Assembly (NCBI RefSeq): GCF_026625125.1
Contig: NZ_CP113097.1
Location: forward strand, 2,294,001 to 2,358,000
Direction: 5' to 3'
Source: Pseudomonas putida
GTDB lineage: Bacteria; Pseudomonadota; Gammaproteobacteria; Pseudomonadales; Pseudomonadaceae
DNA: 64,000 nucleotides
This document shows positions 25,300 to 33,998 of the stretch, in pieces; the stretch's first letter is position 1; each line of letters opens with the position of its first letter. The notes beneath the pieces are model-generated. The model made no database searches and was not told where the DNA came from. It saw only the letters and a list, made by a program, of their open reading frames with translations. The translations under genes were made by a program, and so were the position numbers.

Positions 25300-26290
25300 A
25301 CCCCACGTGCGAAGTCGCGATAAAGACCGGCTGGGGCTGGCGCGCCGAGGGCCGGTAACGCATGCACAGGTCCGCTGAGCACAGGTGCGATCCGCCTTTG
25401 ATCACCACCACCGGTACGCCGGGTTCTGTCGGGTCGTAGCTTTCGCTCAAGGCGGGGCCGGGCGGGTCGAGGGCCGCGTCGCGTCGCGCATCGTGGCCCG
25501 GGCGGTAACCGGTGCGGGTCAGCTCCCAGACATTGCCCCCTGCATCGAACACACCAAACCGGTTGGCCGGGAAGCAGCCCACCGGTGAAGTACCGCTGAA
25601 GCCGTCGGCGGCCGTGTTGTTGTAGGGGAACTGGCCCTGCCAGGTGTTGGCCATCAGCTTGCCCTTGGGCAGTTCAGTCTTGCCCCAACTGAAGTCGGCA
25701 TCGTCCAGCCCGCCACGCATGGCGTATTCCAGTTGCGCTTCGCTGGGCAGTGCACGGCCCGCCCAGCGCGCGTAGGCCTGGGCATCTTCCAGTGTCACTT
25801 GCACCACCGGGTGGTTTTCCAGCCCTGCCAGGTCACTGCCAGGGCCTTGCGGGTGTCGCCAGCTAGCCCCCGGCACGAACTGCCAGCCGGGAGCGAGCAC
25901 CTTCGGCCCTTGCTGGAACACCATAGCGCCCGGCACGCGCAGCGTGTCGGGCAGGGTGGGGTCCGCCTCGGCGCTGATGCCCCGTTCGGCCTGGGTACGG
26001 TAGCCGGTAACGGCCACGAACCGGGCGAACTGGGCGTTGGTGACCGGGTGCCTGTCGACCCAGAAGCCCGACACCTTTGCCGCATGTGGCGGGCCTTCTT
26101 CATCGTAGAAACGGTCGGAGCCGAAGGTGAAGGCGCCCCCCGGCAAGTGCACCATGCCATCTTGCCTGCCGGGTAAGCCGCTGTAGCCCTCGCACAGCAG
26201 TACCGGCGCCGGGGCGTGTGGCCAGGCGCCGTAGGCCACGGCGAGCAAGCCAGCGGCGAGCAGCGCGCAGCCGGCTACCCGGGCCATCAT
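25280..26290 (-). CDS. Formylglycine-generating enzyme (sulfatase-modifying factor)
   Basis: A 336-residue aerobic FGE that converts the active-site Cys of sulfatases to formylglycine. MVHLPGGAFTFGSD and DRHPVTNAQFARFVAVTGY open the FGE-sulfatase domain, and the C-terminus has KGGSHLCSADLCMRYRPSAR, where Cys304 and Cys309 match the redox Cys pair (five apart) of known FGEs. An N-terminal hydrophobic stretch (about residues 5-23) suggests membrane anchoring or export. It starts with ATGATG overlapping the sulfatase stop by 4 bases, so the two are translationally coupled. Confidence 0.93.
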   Translation of the reverse strand: MMARVAGCALLAAGLLAVAYGAWPHAPAPVLLCEGYSGLPGRQDGMVHLPGGAFTFGSDRFYDEEGPPHAAKVSGFWVDRHPVTNAQFARFVAVTGYRTQAERGISAEADPTLPDTLRVPGAMVFQQGPKVLAPGWQFVPGASWRHPQGPGSDLAGLENHPVVQVTLEDAQAYARWAGRALPSEAQLEYAMRGGLDDADFSWGKTELPKGKLMANTWQGQFPYNNTAADGFSGTSPVGCFPANRFGVFDAGGNVWELTRTGYRPGHDARRDAALDPPGPALSESYDPTEPGVPVVVIKGGSHLCSADLCMRYRPSARQPQPVFIATSHVGFRTVRQ

Positions 26291-27957
26291 GGTTTGCTGG
26301 CCAGGGGCATGGCGGGGCTTGCGGGGCGCCCGTCAGCGTCGATGGCGATGTTGCTGCGCTGGGCATAGGCCTTCCAGTCGCGCAGCAGGTCGCCCACCTG
26401 CTGGGGGTGTGCAGCTGCGATGTCATGGTGTTCGCCGGGGTCTTTGCTCAGGTCGTACAGGTGCCAGGCCGGGGTGCTGTCGGTGGCGTCCCACAGCAGT
26501 TTCATCGGCCCCTTGCGCAGCGAGGCGCTGCCGTTGATTTCCCAGCCCAGCGCTTCGTCATGGGCGTGGATCCGCGTGTCCTTGCCTTGCAGGTAGTCCA
26601 GCGCCGAGGTGCCCTGTGGCGGCACGATGGCGCGGTCGCGGTAGCTGATGCCGGGCATCGGCGCGCCGGCCAGTTGCAGCAGGGTCGGCATGATGTCCCT
26701 GACACTGGCCATCTCATCGCTGCGTCCGGCCTTGATGCTGGCCGGGTGGTAAACGAAGGCAGGCACGCGGATGCCGCCCTGGTAGGTGGTCATCTTGTAG
26801 CGGCGGCTGGGCAGGGCGCTGACTTGCGCCCAGGCCGAGCCGATCATCAGGAACGAATCACGCCGGCCGTAGTTGGCCAGGCGGTTATCGAAGTGTTCCT
26901 TGATCCAGTTGGGGTCGACGCGGGTGGCATTTTCCGGCCCGTTGTCGGACATGAACAGTACCAGTGTGTTGTCCAGCTCGCCGGTTTGGCGCAGGTGATC
27001 GACCAGGCGTCCGACCTCGGCATCCAGGGCCGACACCATGGCCGCGTACACCTCCATGGTGCGCGCCGATTGCCGTTGTTGCTGTTCGCTCAGCGTGGCC
27101 CAGCCCGGTACACCTTCCAGTTGCGGCTCGAGGGGGAAGTCTGCTGGCACCAGCCCGGCCTTGCGTTGGCGCGCCAGGCGCTCGCGGGCAATCACCTCAT
27201 AGCCCTGGTCGTAGCGGCCGCGGTATTGCGCCAGGTATTTATCCGGTGCCTGCAAGGGCCAGTGCGGCGCAGTGTAGGCGGCAAAGGCAAAGAAGGGTTT
27301 GTTGCTGGCCTTGCCATCGTCGATGGCGGCGATGAGGCGGTCGGTGAACCAGGTGGTGGAGTAGAAGTCGTCAGGCAGTTCGATGGGGTCGCCATTGTGG
27401 CGGAAGGTCGAACTGTAGTTGGGCTGCAGCGCCATGTTGGCCTGCTTGAAATGCGCGGCGCCGCCTTCGAGCAGCACGTAGGCCTGGTCGAAGCCGCGGT
27501 TCTGGGGCTGCTGCGCAGGCTGCATGCCCAAGTGCCATTTGCCGGAGATGTAGGTGCGGTAGCCAGCATCGTGCAGCAGTTCTGCCAGGGTCGCGACGTT
27601 GCTGCCCAGTACCCCTTCGTAACCGGCGCGCACCGCAACGCCGGCCGGCAAGCGCTTGCGTGCTTCGGCCATCATGCCCAGCCCTGCCAGGTGCGGGTCG
27701 TTGCCAGACATCAGCATGGCGCGGGTAGGGGAGCAGCTTGGCGCCGCGTGGAAGTCCAGCATCAGGCGGCCGTCGGTCAGCAACTTGTCCAGGTTGGGCG
27801 TCTGGATTTCGCTGCCCAGGGCCGACAGGTCAGAGAAGCCGAGGTCATCGGCAACAATCAGCAGAATGTTTGGTTGTTTAACGGTTGGCGTGGCCATGGC
27901 CTGGCTGGTGCCAAGCATGAGCAGGCCGAGAGCGGCAAGGGATTTGAGGCAGTTCAT
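26287..27957 (-). CDS. Exported arylsulfatase
   Basis: A 556-residue type I sulfatase with a Sec signal peptide (MNCLKSLAALGLLMLGTSQA). Cys75 in CSPTRAMLMSG is the C-x-P-x-R site to be converted to formylglycine. NILLIVADDLGFSDL carries metal-binding Asp residues, and LFMSDNGPE the later Asp-Asn pair. I chose the ATG at 27957 because it directly precedes the signal peptide; the frame is open further up. It is expressed with its own FGE. The position between the hydroxycinnamate enzymes and their presumed uptake genes suggests a sulfated phenolic as substrate (inference). Confidence 0.93.
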   Translation of the reverse strand: MNCLKSLAALGLLMLGTSQAMATPTVKQPNILLIVADDLGFSDLSALGSEIQTPNLDKLLTDGRLMLDFHAAPSCSPTRAMLMSGNDPHLAGLGMMAEARKRLPAGVAVRAGYEGVLGSNVATLAELLHDAGYRTYISGKWHLGMQPAQQPQNRGFDQAYVLLEGGAAHFKQANMALQPNYSSTFRHNGDPIELPDDFYSTTWFTDRLIAAIDDGKASNKPFFAFAAYTAPHWPLQAPDKYLAQYRGRYDQGYEVIARERLARQRKAGLVPADFPLEPQLEGVPGWATLSEQQQRQSARTMEVYAAMVSALDAEVGRLVDHLRQTGELDNTLVLFMSDNGPENATRVDPNWIKEHFDNRLANYGRRDSFLMIGSAWAQVSALPSRRYKMTTYQGGIRVPAFVYHPASIKAGRSDEMASVRDIMPTLLQLAGAPMPGISYRDRAIVPPQGTSALDYLQGKDTRIHAHDEALGWEINGSASLRKGPMKLLWDATDSTPAWHLYDLSKDPGEHHDIAAAHPQQVGDLLRDWKAYAQRSNIAIDADGRPASPAMPLASKP

Positions 27958-28075
27958 CAGAGTGCTCTTTTTGTTTTTTGTTGGGGGTCGTGGCGGCGTG
28001 CCCGCAAGGTAGAGAGCCCGCAGCACTCATGTTAACGGCCATAACGGCGACTGCGCAGGCGCCCTGGGAAAAAGC

Positions 28076-28090
28076 GTTCGATAAACGAAC
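28076..28090. promoter_or_regulatory. PcaR-like (IclR-family) operator
   Basis: GTTCGATAAACGAAC is a near-perfect 15-base inverted repeat (CGTTCG-N5-CGAACG when extended by one base on each side). It matches 13 of 15 positions of the P. putida PcaR box GTTCGATAATCGCAC as I recall it. It lies about 40 bases upstream of the proposed -35 of the porin gene. No pcaR gene is in this window. Confidence 0.55.
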
Positions 28091-28130
28091 GGTGGATTTG
28101 GGCCAATGTCAGGTAGTTTGCATCCCCCTA

Positions 28131-28166
28131 TTGACGGCAAGATGGTTAACAAAAATAATCGTTAAC
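28131..28166 (+). promoter_or_regulatory. Porin/MFS promoter with paired GTTAAC elements
   Basis: TTGACG (28131-28136) and AATAAT (28154-28159) are 17 bases apart. GTTAAC occurs at 28145-28150 and 28161-28166, flanking the -10, with a third copy at 28031-28036 near the sulfatase start. The pair could be an operator for an unidentified regulator. Confidence 0.5.
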
Positions 28167-28208
28167 AGAGTTATCCAATTTCATAAAAACAAGTAAAGGG
28201 AAATTCTG

Positions 28209-29600
28209 ATGACCAGGCCGTTGAACCGGTGGTGGGTGCCCGTTGTACTGCTTTCCATAGGCCAATGCGTGCAGGCGGCCAGTCCGCTTGAACAGAGCCG
28301 GCCAGGCCGGCCCGGTGCGCCTCGCTGGGTCGAGGACTATCGCTTCCTGGATGCCCCGGCCAAGGCCAGCGACCCATTCGATGGGGTGCGCTACCATCGC
28401 TTGTCCGAGTCGGCCTGGCTGCAGCTGGGGGCCGAAGCCCGTTACCGGGCCGATGTATTCAACAAGCCATTTTTCGGCTTGCGCGGGTTGAACGACGACT
28501 CCTATCTGATGCAGCGCTTGCAGGCGCACGCCGACCTGCATCTGTTCGATGATGCTGTGCGCACGTTCGTCCAGGTGGAGAACACCCGGGCTTTCGGCAA
28601 GGACCTGTACTCCCCCAACGATGAAAGCCGCAATGAAGTGCGCCAGGCCTTCGTCGACTTCAATCATGACGTTGCCCAAGGGCGCTACACCACCCGCATA
28701 GGCCGCCAGGAGATGGGGCTTGGCGACCAGGCGTGGGTCACCTACCGGGACTCACCCAACATCCGCCTGAGCTTCGATGGCGTGCGCGCCAGCCTCAACC
28801 TCAAGGACGGCCGCAAGCTCGATGCCTTCGCGTTTCGGCCGCTCAAGACCGGCGAGGACAGCTGGGACGACGGCAGCAACAATGCGGTGAAGTTCTATGG
28901 CCTGTACGGTACCTTGCCGCTTACGGCAGCCTGGAACATCGACCTGTTCGCCTTCGGCCTGGAAACCGATGACCGCAGCCTGGCGGGTGAAGCAGGCGAT
29001 GAACAACGCTATACCTTCGGCACGCGGTTGTTCGGCCGCCAGCAGGCCCTGGACTGGAGCTGGAACCTGGCCGGGCAGACCGGCCACCTGGGCAATGCCT
29101 CGATCCGTGCCTGGGCACTGTCCAGCGACACCGGCTACACCTTCGCCCACCCCTGGCAGCCGCGGTTGGGCATGCGCATCGACGCCGCCAGCGGTGACCG
29201 CGAACTGGGCGATGGCAAGGTCAACACCTTCGACCCGCTGTTCCCGCGCAATGGCGTTTATGGCGAGGCCAGCCTGACCACCTTGAGCAACCTCATCGTG
29301 GTCGGGCCGACGTTGGGCTTTTCACCCTGGCGTACCTTGCGCTTCGAGCCGGGCGTCTTCGAGGTGTGGAAGCAGCGTGCAGAAGACGGTGTGTACATGC
29401 CTGGCATGAGCATGCTGGCCAACACCCGGGGCACCGGGCGCCATGTGGGCACCATCTACCGCGCCAACACCCGTTGGTTGGCGACACCCAATCTGACCCT
29501 GGACGTCGACCTGAAGTACTACGACGTCAGTTCCGCCATCAAGGACGCCGGTGGGGAAGATTCTTCGTTCATCTCGTTACGTGCCACGTTCAGGCTTTGA
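28209..29600 (+). CDS. Outer-membrane channel with alginate-export-type barrel
   Basis: A 463-residue outer-membrane protein with a signal peptide ending near residue 23 (GQCVQA). The body has alternating strands and the motifs NEVRQAFVDFN and TTRIGRQEMGLGDQ, typical of the AlgE-like alginate_exp barrel family, and ends SFISLRATFRL with a C-terminal aromatic-type strand. It is followed after 36 bases by an aromatic-acid MFS transporter, so it probably admits hydroxycinnamates or related aromatics. Confidence 0.82.
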   Translation: MTRPLNRWWVPVVLLSIGQCVQAASPLEQSRPGRPGAPRWVEDYRFLDAPAKASDPFDGVRYHRLSESAWLQLGAEARYRADVFNKPFFGLRGLNDDSYLMQRLQAHADLHLFDDAVRTFVQVENTRAFGKDLYSPNDESRNEVRQAFVDFNHDVAQGRYTTRIGRQEMGLGDQAWVTYRDSPNIRLSFDGVRASLNLKDGRKLDAFAFRPLKTGEDSWDDGSNNAVKFYGLYGTLPLTAAWNIDLFAFGLETDDRSLAGEAGDEQRYTFGTRLFGRQQALDWSWNLAGQTGHLGNASIRAWALSSDTGYTFAHPWQPRLGMRIDAASGDRELGDGKVNTFDPLFPRNGVYGEASLTTLSNLIVVGPTLGFSPWRTLRFEPGVFEVWKQRAEDGVYMPGMSMLANTRGTGRHVGTIYRANTRWLATPNLTLDVDLKYYDVSSAIKDAGGEDSSFISLRATFRL

Positions 29601-29636
29601 TCCCAACCCAACGCATAACAACAAAAGGGCCTACCC

Positions 29637-30842
29637 ATGCGTGATTCATCCTCGTCCTCAAGCAAGCCGGTGCTTACCATCGGCCTGTGTTTTCTCGTAG
29701 CACTGCTCGAAGGCCTCGACCTTCAGGCGACCGGCATCGCCGCACCACACATGGCCAAGGCGTTCGCGCTGACCCCGGCGATGCTTGGCTGGGTGTTCAG
29801 CGCAGGGCTGCTGGGGTTGTTGCCCGGCGCCTTCATCGGGGGTTGGCTCGCCGACCGGCTGGGCCGCAAGAACATCCTGATCGTGGCGGTGCTGCTCTTC
29901 GGTGGCTTTTCGCTCGGTACTGCCTTGGCCGACAGCTACGCCTCACTGCTGGTCGCACGGCTGATGACGGGGCTGGGGCTGGGGGCGGCGTTGCCCATCC
30001 TCATTGCCCTGGCCAGTGAGGCGGCGCCCGAGCAATTGCGCAGCACCGCGGTGAGCATCACGTATTGTGGCGTACCCCTGGGCGGCGCCATTGCTTCGAT
30101 CATCGGCATGGCGCCGTTGGGCGAAGACTGGCGGGTAGTGTTCTATGTGGGCGGTATCGCGCCGATCGTCATCGCCCTGGTGCTGGTGGTATGGCTGAAA
30201 GAGTCCCAGGCGTTTCGGGCGCAAACCGGTGAAAAGATTGCCGGCCAAGGCATGCTGGCCCAGCTGTTCGGGCCTGGGCATGCAAGCCGCACCTTGCTGC
30301 TGTGGGTGGCGTGCTTCTTTACCCTTACCGTGTTGTACATGCTGCTCAACTGGTTGCCGTCGTTGCTGATCGGGCAAGGTTTCAGCCGCCCGCAGGCTGG
30401 CATGGTACAGATCCTGTTCAACCTCGGCGGTGCGGCGGGCTCGTTCCTCACCGGGCGGATGATGGACAAGGGGCATGCTCGGCGCGCAGTGTTCATCGCC
30501 TACATCGGCATGCTGGCAGCGCTGGCGGGGCTTGGCCTGTCGACGAGCTTTGCGTTCATGCTGGTGGCCGGTTTCGTTGCCGGCTATTGCGCCATCGGCG
30601 GCCAACTGGTGCTGTACGCACTGGCGCCGACCCTGTATTCGACGCAGGTTCGGGCCACGGGGGTGGGGGCTTCGGTAGCCATCGGGCGCTTGGGTTCGAT
30701 GGCCGGGCCGTTGGCGGCGGGGCAGATTCTGGCCGCCGGGACGGGGGTGGGTGGGCTGCTGCTGGCAGCCTCACCGGGGCTGGTGGTGGCTGCTGTGGCG
30801 GCACGCGCATTGCTGGCCAGGCGTAACCGCCAACCGCAGTGA
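29637..30842 (+). CDS. MFS transporter for aromatic acids (MhpT/AAHS type), probable hydroxycinnamate importer
   Basis: A 401-residue major-facilitator protein. The first helix reads LLEGLDLQATGIAAPHMAKA, as in the phenylpropionate transporter MhpT, and GGWLADRLGRKNILI is the helix 2-3 loop motif. Twelve hydrophobic segments are expected. Its place behind the outer-membrane channel and next to ferulate catabolism suggests uptake of ferulate, p-coumarate or phenylpropanoids. The exact substrate cannot be told from sequence. Confidence 0.85.
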   Translation: MRDSSSSSSKPVLTIGLCFLVALLEGLDLQATGIAAPHMAKAFALTPAMLGWVFSAGLLGLLPGAFIGGWLADRLGRKNILIVAVLLFGGFSLGTALADSYASLLVARLMTGLGLGAALPILIALASEAAPEQLRSTAVSITYCGVPLGGAIASIIGMAPLGEDWRVVFYVGGIAPIVIALVLVVWLKESQAFRAQTGEKIAGQGMLAQLFGPGHASRTLLLWVACFFTLTVLYMLLNWLPSLLIGQGFSRPQAGMVQILFNLGGAAGSFLTGRMMDKGHARRAVFIAYIGMLAALAGLGLSTSFAFMLVAGFVAGYCAIGGQLVLYALAPTLYSTQVRATGVGASVAIGRLGSMAGPLAAGQILAAGTGVGGLLLAASPGLVVAAVAARALLARRNRQPQ

Positions 30843-30866
30843 GCCGGGCCGCGGCCGGTTCAAGCT

Positions 30867-30894
30867 GCCAGGCAGCTCGGTGAGCCTGCCTGGC
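30867..30894. terminator. Bidirectional hairpin between converging genes
   Basis: GCCAGGCAG (30867-30875) pairs with CTGCCTGGC (30886-30894) over a 10-base loop, followed by GCTTCTT. It lies between the ends of the MFS gene and the convergent deaminase gene, where a shared terminator is expected. The T-run is weak. Confidence 0.5.
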
Positions 30895-30922
30895 GCTTCT
30901 TGGGCTCAGTCAGTGCCCATGC

Positions 30923-31432
30923 TCATTTCCAGAACCCTTTGTGCGCCGCAGCGGCTTCGTCCTCCAACAGCGGGCCGTGCACGACGATCTCACGCTGGCC
31001 GCGGGCGAACACCTCGCGGCATGGCAAGGAAAACGTCGGGTTTTCCGGGTGGTCCCCGGTCAGTTCGAGCAGCGTATGTTCCGACAGCGCATACACCACC
31101 CGGCCGATGCCGGTCCAGTACACGGCACCGGCGCACATGCAGCAGGGTTCAGCGCTGGTGTAGAGCGTGCAGTTGGCCAGTGCTTCGGCTGGCAGGGCTT
31201 TGGCAGCCAGGGCTGCGGCGACCAGTTCGGCGTGTTGGGTGGGGTCGCCTTCGGGCGGCATGGAGTTGTTGCCAGCGCTGGCGATCACCCGGCCTTGGGC
31301 ATCGGCGACAATGGCCGCAAAGGGGTGACGACCGCGTGCTTTGGCCTGCTCTGCCAGGCGCATCGACTGGCGTAGCAGGTCCAGGTCCAGGGCGGACAGG
31401 TCGGCGGCGGCAGGTGTGTGGAGAGTGGTCAT
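30923..31432 (-). CDS. Nucleoside/nucleobase deaminase (cytidine-deaminase-like zinc fold)
   Basis: A 169-residue zinc deaminase. The motif HAELVAAALAAK supplies the zinc His and proton-shuttling Glu, and SAEPCCMCAGAVYW the two zinc cysteines. The remaining sequence (RVVYALSEHTLLELTGDHPE) is like guanine-deaminase and other small nucleobase deaminases rather than TadA. It follows a purine/pyrimidine permease gene by 33 bases on the same strand, so it probably deaminates an imported base. The exact base is unknown. Confidence 0.85.
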   Translation of the reverse strand: MTTLHTPAAADLSALDLDLLRQSMRLAEQAKARGRHPFAAIVADAQGRVIASAGNNSMPPEGDPTQHAELVAAALAAKALPAEALANCTLYTSAEPCCMCAGAVYWTGIGRVVYALSEHTLLELTGDHPENPTFSLPCREVFARGQREIVVHGPLLEDEAAAAHKGFWK

Positions 31433-31465
31433 GGTTGCTCCTGGGATCGGCAGGGGAAAAAGGGC

Positions 31466-32800
31466 TCACTTGGCCACGCTGGCATCGGCGCGGTCCGGGT
31501 CAGTGGTCTTGGTGTTGTTGAGCAGCAGATTGAGCGTGATCGCCGTGATCGCGCCGAGGAAAATACCGCTCTCCAGCACCAGCTTGAGCGGGCCGCTCAG
31601 GTGCTGGAACAGCCCGGGGAAGGACATTGGCAATACGCCGATGCTGATCGAAACGGCAACGATGATGCCGTTGCGGGTGCCTTCGAACGGTACGCGGGAG
31701 AGCGCCTGGATCCCGGCCACCGTGGTCATGCCGAACATGACGATGGCGCAGCCGCCCAGCACCGGCGTGGGCACGGCAGCGATCAGCGCGCCCAGTTTCG
31801 GAAACAGCCCCATCAGCACCATGATTGCGCCGGCGGCGGCCACCACAAAGCGGCTCTTGACGTTGGAAAGCGCGATCAACCCGGTGTTCTGGGTGAAGGC
31901 GTTGTACGGGAAACTGTTGAACAGCCCGCCGAGCATCGTCGATAGCCCGTCTGCGCGGAAAGCGTCGCCCAGTGTGGTGGCGTCTGTGGGCTTGCCGACC
32001 AGTTTGCCGATGGCCAGGCAGTTGCCGGTGGTTTCGGCCATGATCACCAGCATGGCCAGCACCATGATGAGGATTGGCGTGGTAGAGAACTGTGGCGCAC
32101 CGAAGGCCATGGGCGGGCTCAGCTCGAACCAGGCGGCTTGGCTGACTTTGCCGAAGTGCGTCATGCCGAAGGCTGCGGCCAACAGGCTGCCGCCCAACAG
32201 GCCGAGCAGCACGCTGAGGTTGCCGATAAAGCCTGAAAAGCGTGCATGAATCAGCAGCGTGATGGCCACCGTCGCGATGCCCAGCAACAGGTTGGCGGGG
32301 GCGCCGAAGTCCGCCGCGCCCGGGTCGCCGCCCCCCAGCCAGATGGCCGCTGCAGGCATCAGCGAAATACCGATGATGGTGATCAGGCTGCCGATCACCA
32401 CCGGCGGGAAGAAACGCAGCAGCCGGCTGAACAGCGGCGCGAGGGCGATGGTGATAGCGCCGGCAGCAATCACCGCACCGAACACCTCCTGCAGGCCGAA
32501 CTGCTTGCCGATCATGATCATCGGTGCCAGCGCGATGAACGAGCAGCCCTGGATCAACGGCAGGCGCGCCCCGAAGCGCCAGAAACCGAGGGTCTGGATG
32601 AGGGTGGCGATACCCGAGGTGAACAGGTTGGCGTTGATCAGCGTCACTACCTGCGCCTGGGTCAGGCCCAGTGCGCTGCCGAGGATGAGCGGCACGGCGA
32701 CCGCGCCGGCATACATCACCAGTACGTGCTGCAGGCCAAAGGTGAACAGTTGGCGCAGCGGTAATACTTCGTCTACAGCGTGGACCTTGCATGGGCTCAT
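31466..32800 (-). CDS. Nucleobase:cation symporter-2 (xanthine/uracil permease family)
   Basis: A 444-residue inner-membrane transporter of the NCS2/NAT family. NTGLIALSNVKSRFVVAAAG, preceded by FTQ, is the NAT signature, and MAETTGNCLAIGKLVGK the substrate-site helix. About 12-14 hydrophobic segments are present. GGAG lies 9 bases before the ATG. It is divergent from a LysR gene and upstream of the deaminase, forming a small base-salvage operon. Confidence 0.9.
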   Translation of the reverse strand: MSPCKVHAVDEVLPLRQLFTFGLQHVLVMYAGAVAVPLILGSALGLTQAQVVTLINANLFTSGIATLIQTLGFWRFGARLPLIQGCSFIALAPMIMIGKQFGLQEVFGAVIAAGAITIALAPLFSRLLRFFPPVVIGSLITIIGISLMPAAAIWLGGGDPGAADFGAPANLLLGIATVAITLLIHARFSGFIGNLSVLLGLLGGSLLAAAFGMTHFGKVSQAAWFELSPPMAFGAPQFSTTPILIMVLAMLVIMAETTGNCLAIGKLVGKPTDATTLGDAFRADGLSTMLGGLFNSFPYNAFTQNTGLIALSNVKSRFVVAAAGAIMVLMGLFPKLGALIAAVPTPVLGGCAIVMFGMTTVAGIQALSRVPFEGTRNGIIVAVSISIGVLPMSFPGLFQHLSGPLKLVLESGIFLGAITAITLNLLLNNTKTTDPDRADASVAK

Positions 32801-32985
32801 GGCGTGAATCTCCTGAAGGTGCGGCTCTTTTCGTTGTTATCGGCGCCTGGAGTGACACGCAGCGCAGGGTTTGAACAGGGCAGCTGCAAGCGTGGTCGAG
32901 GCCGATGATCCGGCGAAACAAACGATGGAACAAATGAGTAACCATCGTTAGCATCGATGGATCACGGGGTAGGCAGGGGGTAGGG

Positions 32986-33900
32986 ATGCGTTTTTCGCTG
33001 GAGCAATTGCAGGTGTTCGTTGCCGCGGTACAAGCGGGCTCGTTTTCGGCAGCGGCGCGGCGCCTGGGGCGTACGCAGTCCACCGTCAGCGCTGCAATCG
33101 CCAACCTGGAAACCGACCTGGGCGTGGCGCTGTTCGACCGTAGCAGCCGCATACCGGCACTGACCGCCGCCGGGCATAAACTGCAGCTGCGAGCCGAGGG
33201 CATCCTTGAGCGTTGCTACGCCCTGGAGGGCAGCGCCGACAACCTGGCCCAGCAGGCCGAGCCTGCGCTCACGCTCGCCATCGAGGTGCCGTATGGTTCA
33301 CTGATCCCGGTGTTCAAAGCGTTCGACCAGGCCTTTCCCTTCGTCGACTTGCTGATTCGTCACCCGGTGCACGGCGATGTCAGCGAGATGGTGCATAAAG
33401 GTGAGGCAGACCTGGGCATCGCCTTTTCCCAGCCGGGCTACCCGCCCGTATTGGCCTTCCAGCAGCTGGGCAAATTGATCATGGCGCATGTCTGCCACGC
33501 TACCCACCCGCTGGCGCAACTGCAAACCTGCACCTTCGCCGACCTGCACGCCCACCGCCGGCTGGCCTTCTTCGCCCACGCCCAAAAGCTGCCCAGCAGC
33601 GAATACCTGCGTACCGCCCAGCTCTGGCAGGCCGAGAGCTACCTGGCGTTGGTGGAGATGGTGCGCGGAGGCCTGGGGTGGGCGACCCTGCCACGGCAGC
33701 TGGTGCAGCGGGAGCTGGACGCCGGGGAGTTGATCGAGCTGCAACTGCAGGCCTATCCGCACACCGACTGGCTGGTCGGCGTGGACCTGCTGTGGCATCA
33801 GCAGCACCGGCCGGGCAAGGCTGCCCTGTGGTTGCGCGATTGCCTGCAGCGTACCAAGGTGTTCGAGCTGGACCGGCGCGGCATGCCTACCACTTTGTAG
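32986..33900 (+). CDS. LysR-family transcriptional regulator
   Basis: A 304-residue LysR-type regulator. The N-terminal helix-turn-helix is LQVFVAAVQAGSFSAAARRLGRTQSTVSAA (residues 8-37, split by a run of small residues), and the rest is the periplasmic-binding-like effector domain. It is divergent from the NCS2 permease operon, 185 bases apart, and is its likely regulator. The ligand is unknown. Confidence 0.88.
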   Translation: MRFSLEQLQVFVAAVQAGSFSAAARRLGRTQSTVSAAIANLETDLGVALFDRSSRIPALTAAGHKLQLRAEGILERCYALEGSADNLAQQAEPALTLAIEVPYGSLIPVFKAFDQAFPFVDLLIRHPVHGDVSEMVHKGEADLGIAFSQPGYPPVLAFQQLGKLIMAHVCHATHPLAQLQTCTFADLHAHRRLAFFAHAQKLPSSEYLRTAQLWQAESYLALVEMVRGGLGWATLPRQLVQRELDAGELIELQLQAYPHTDWLVGVDLLWHQQHRPGKAALWLRDCLQRTKVFELDRRGMPTTL

Positions 33901-33998
33901 GCGGCATGTGCTGGGCCTGCCAGGTGCGCTGGCCTGCTGCCAATGATTGCGATGTCGTCTAGATTACAACCAATCTCTCCACCGCAAGGAGTGCCCTC

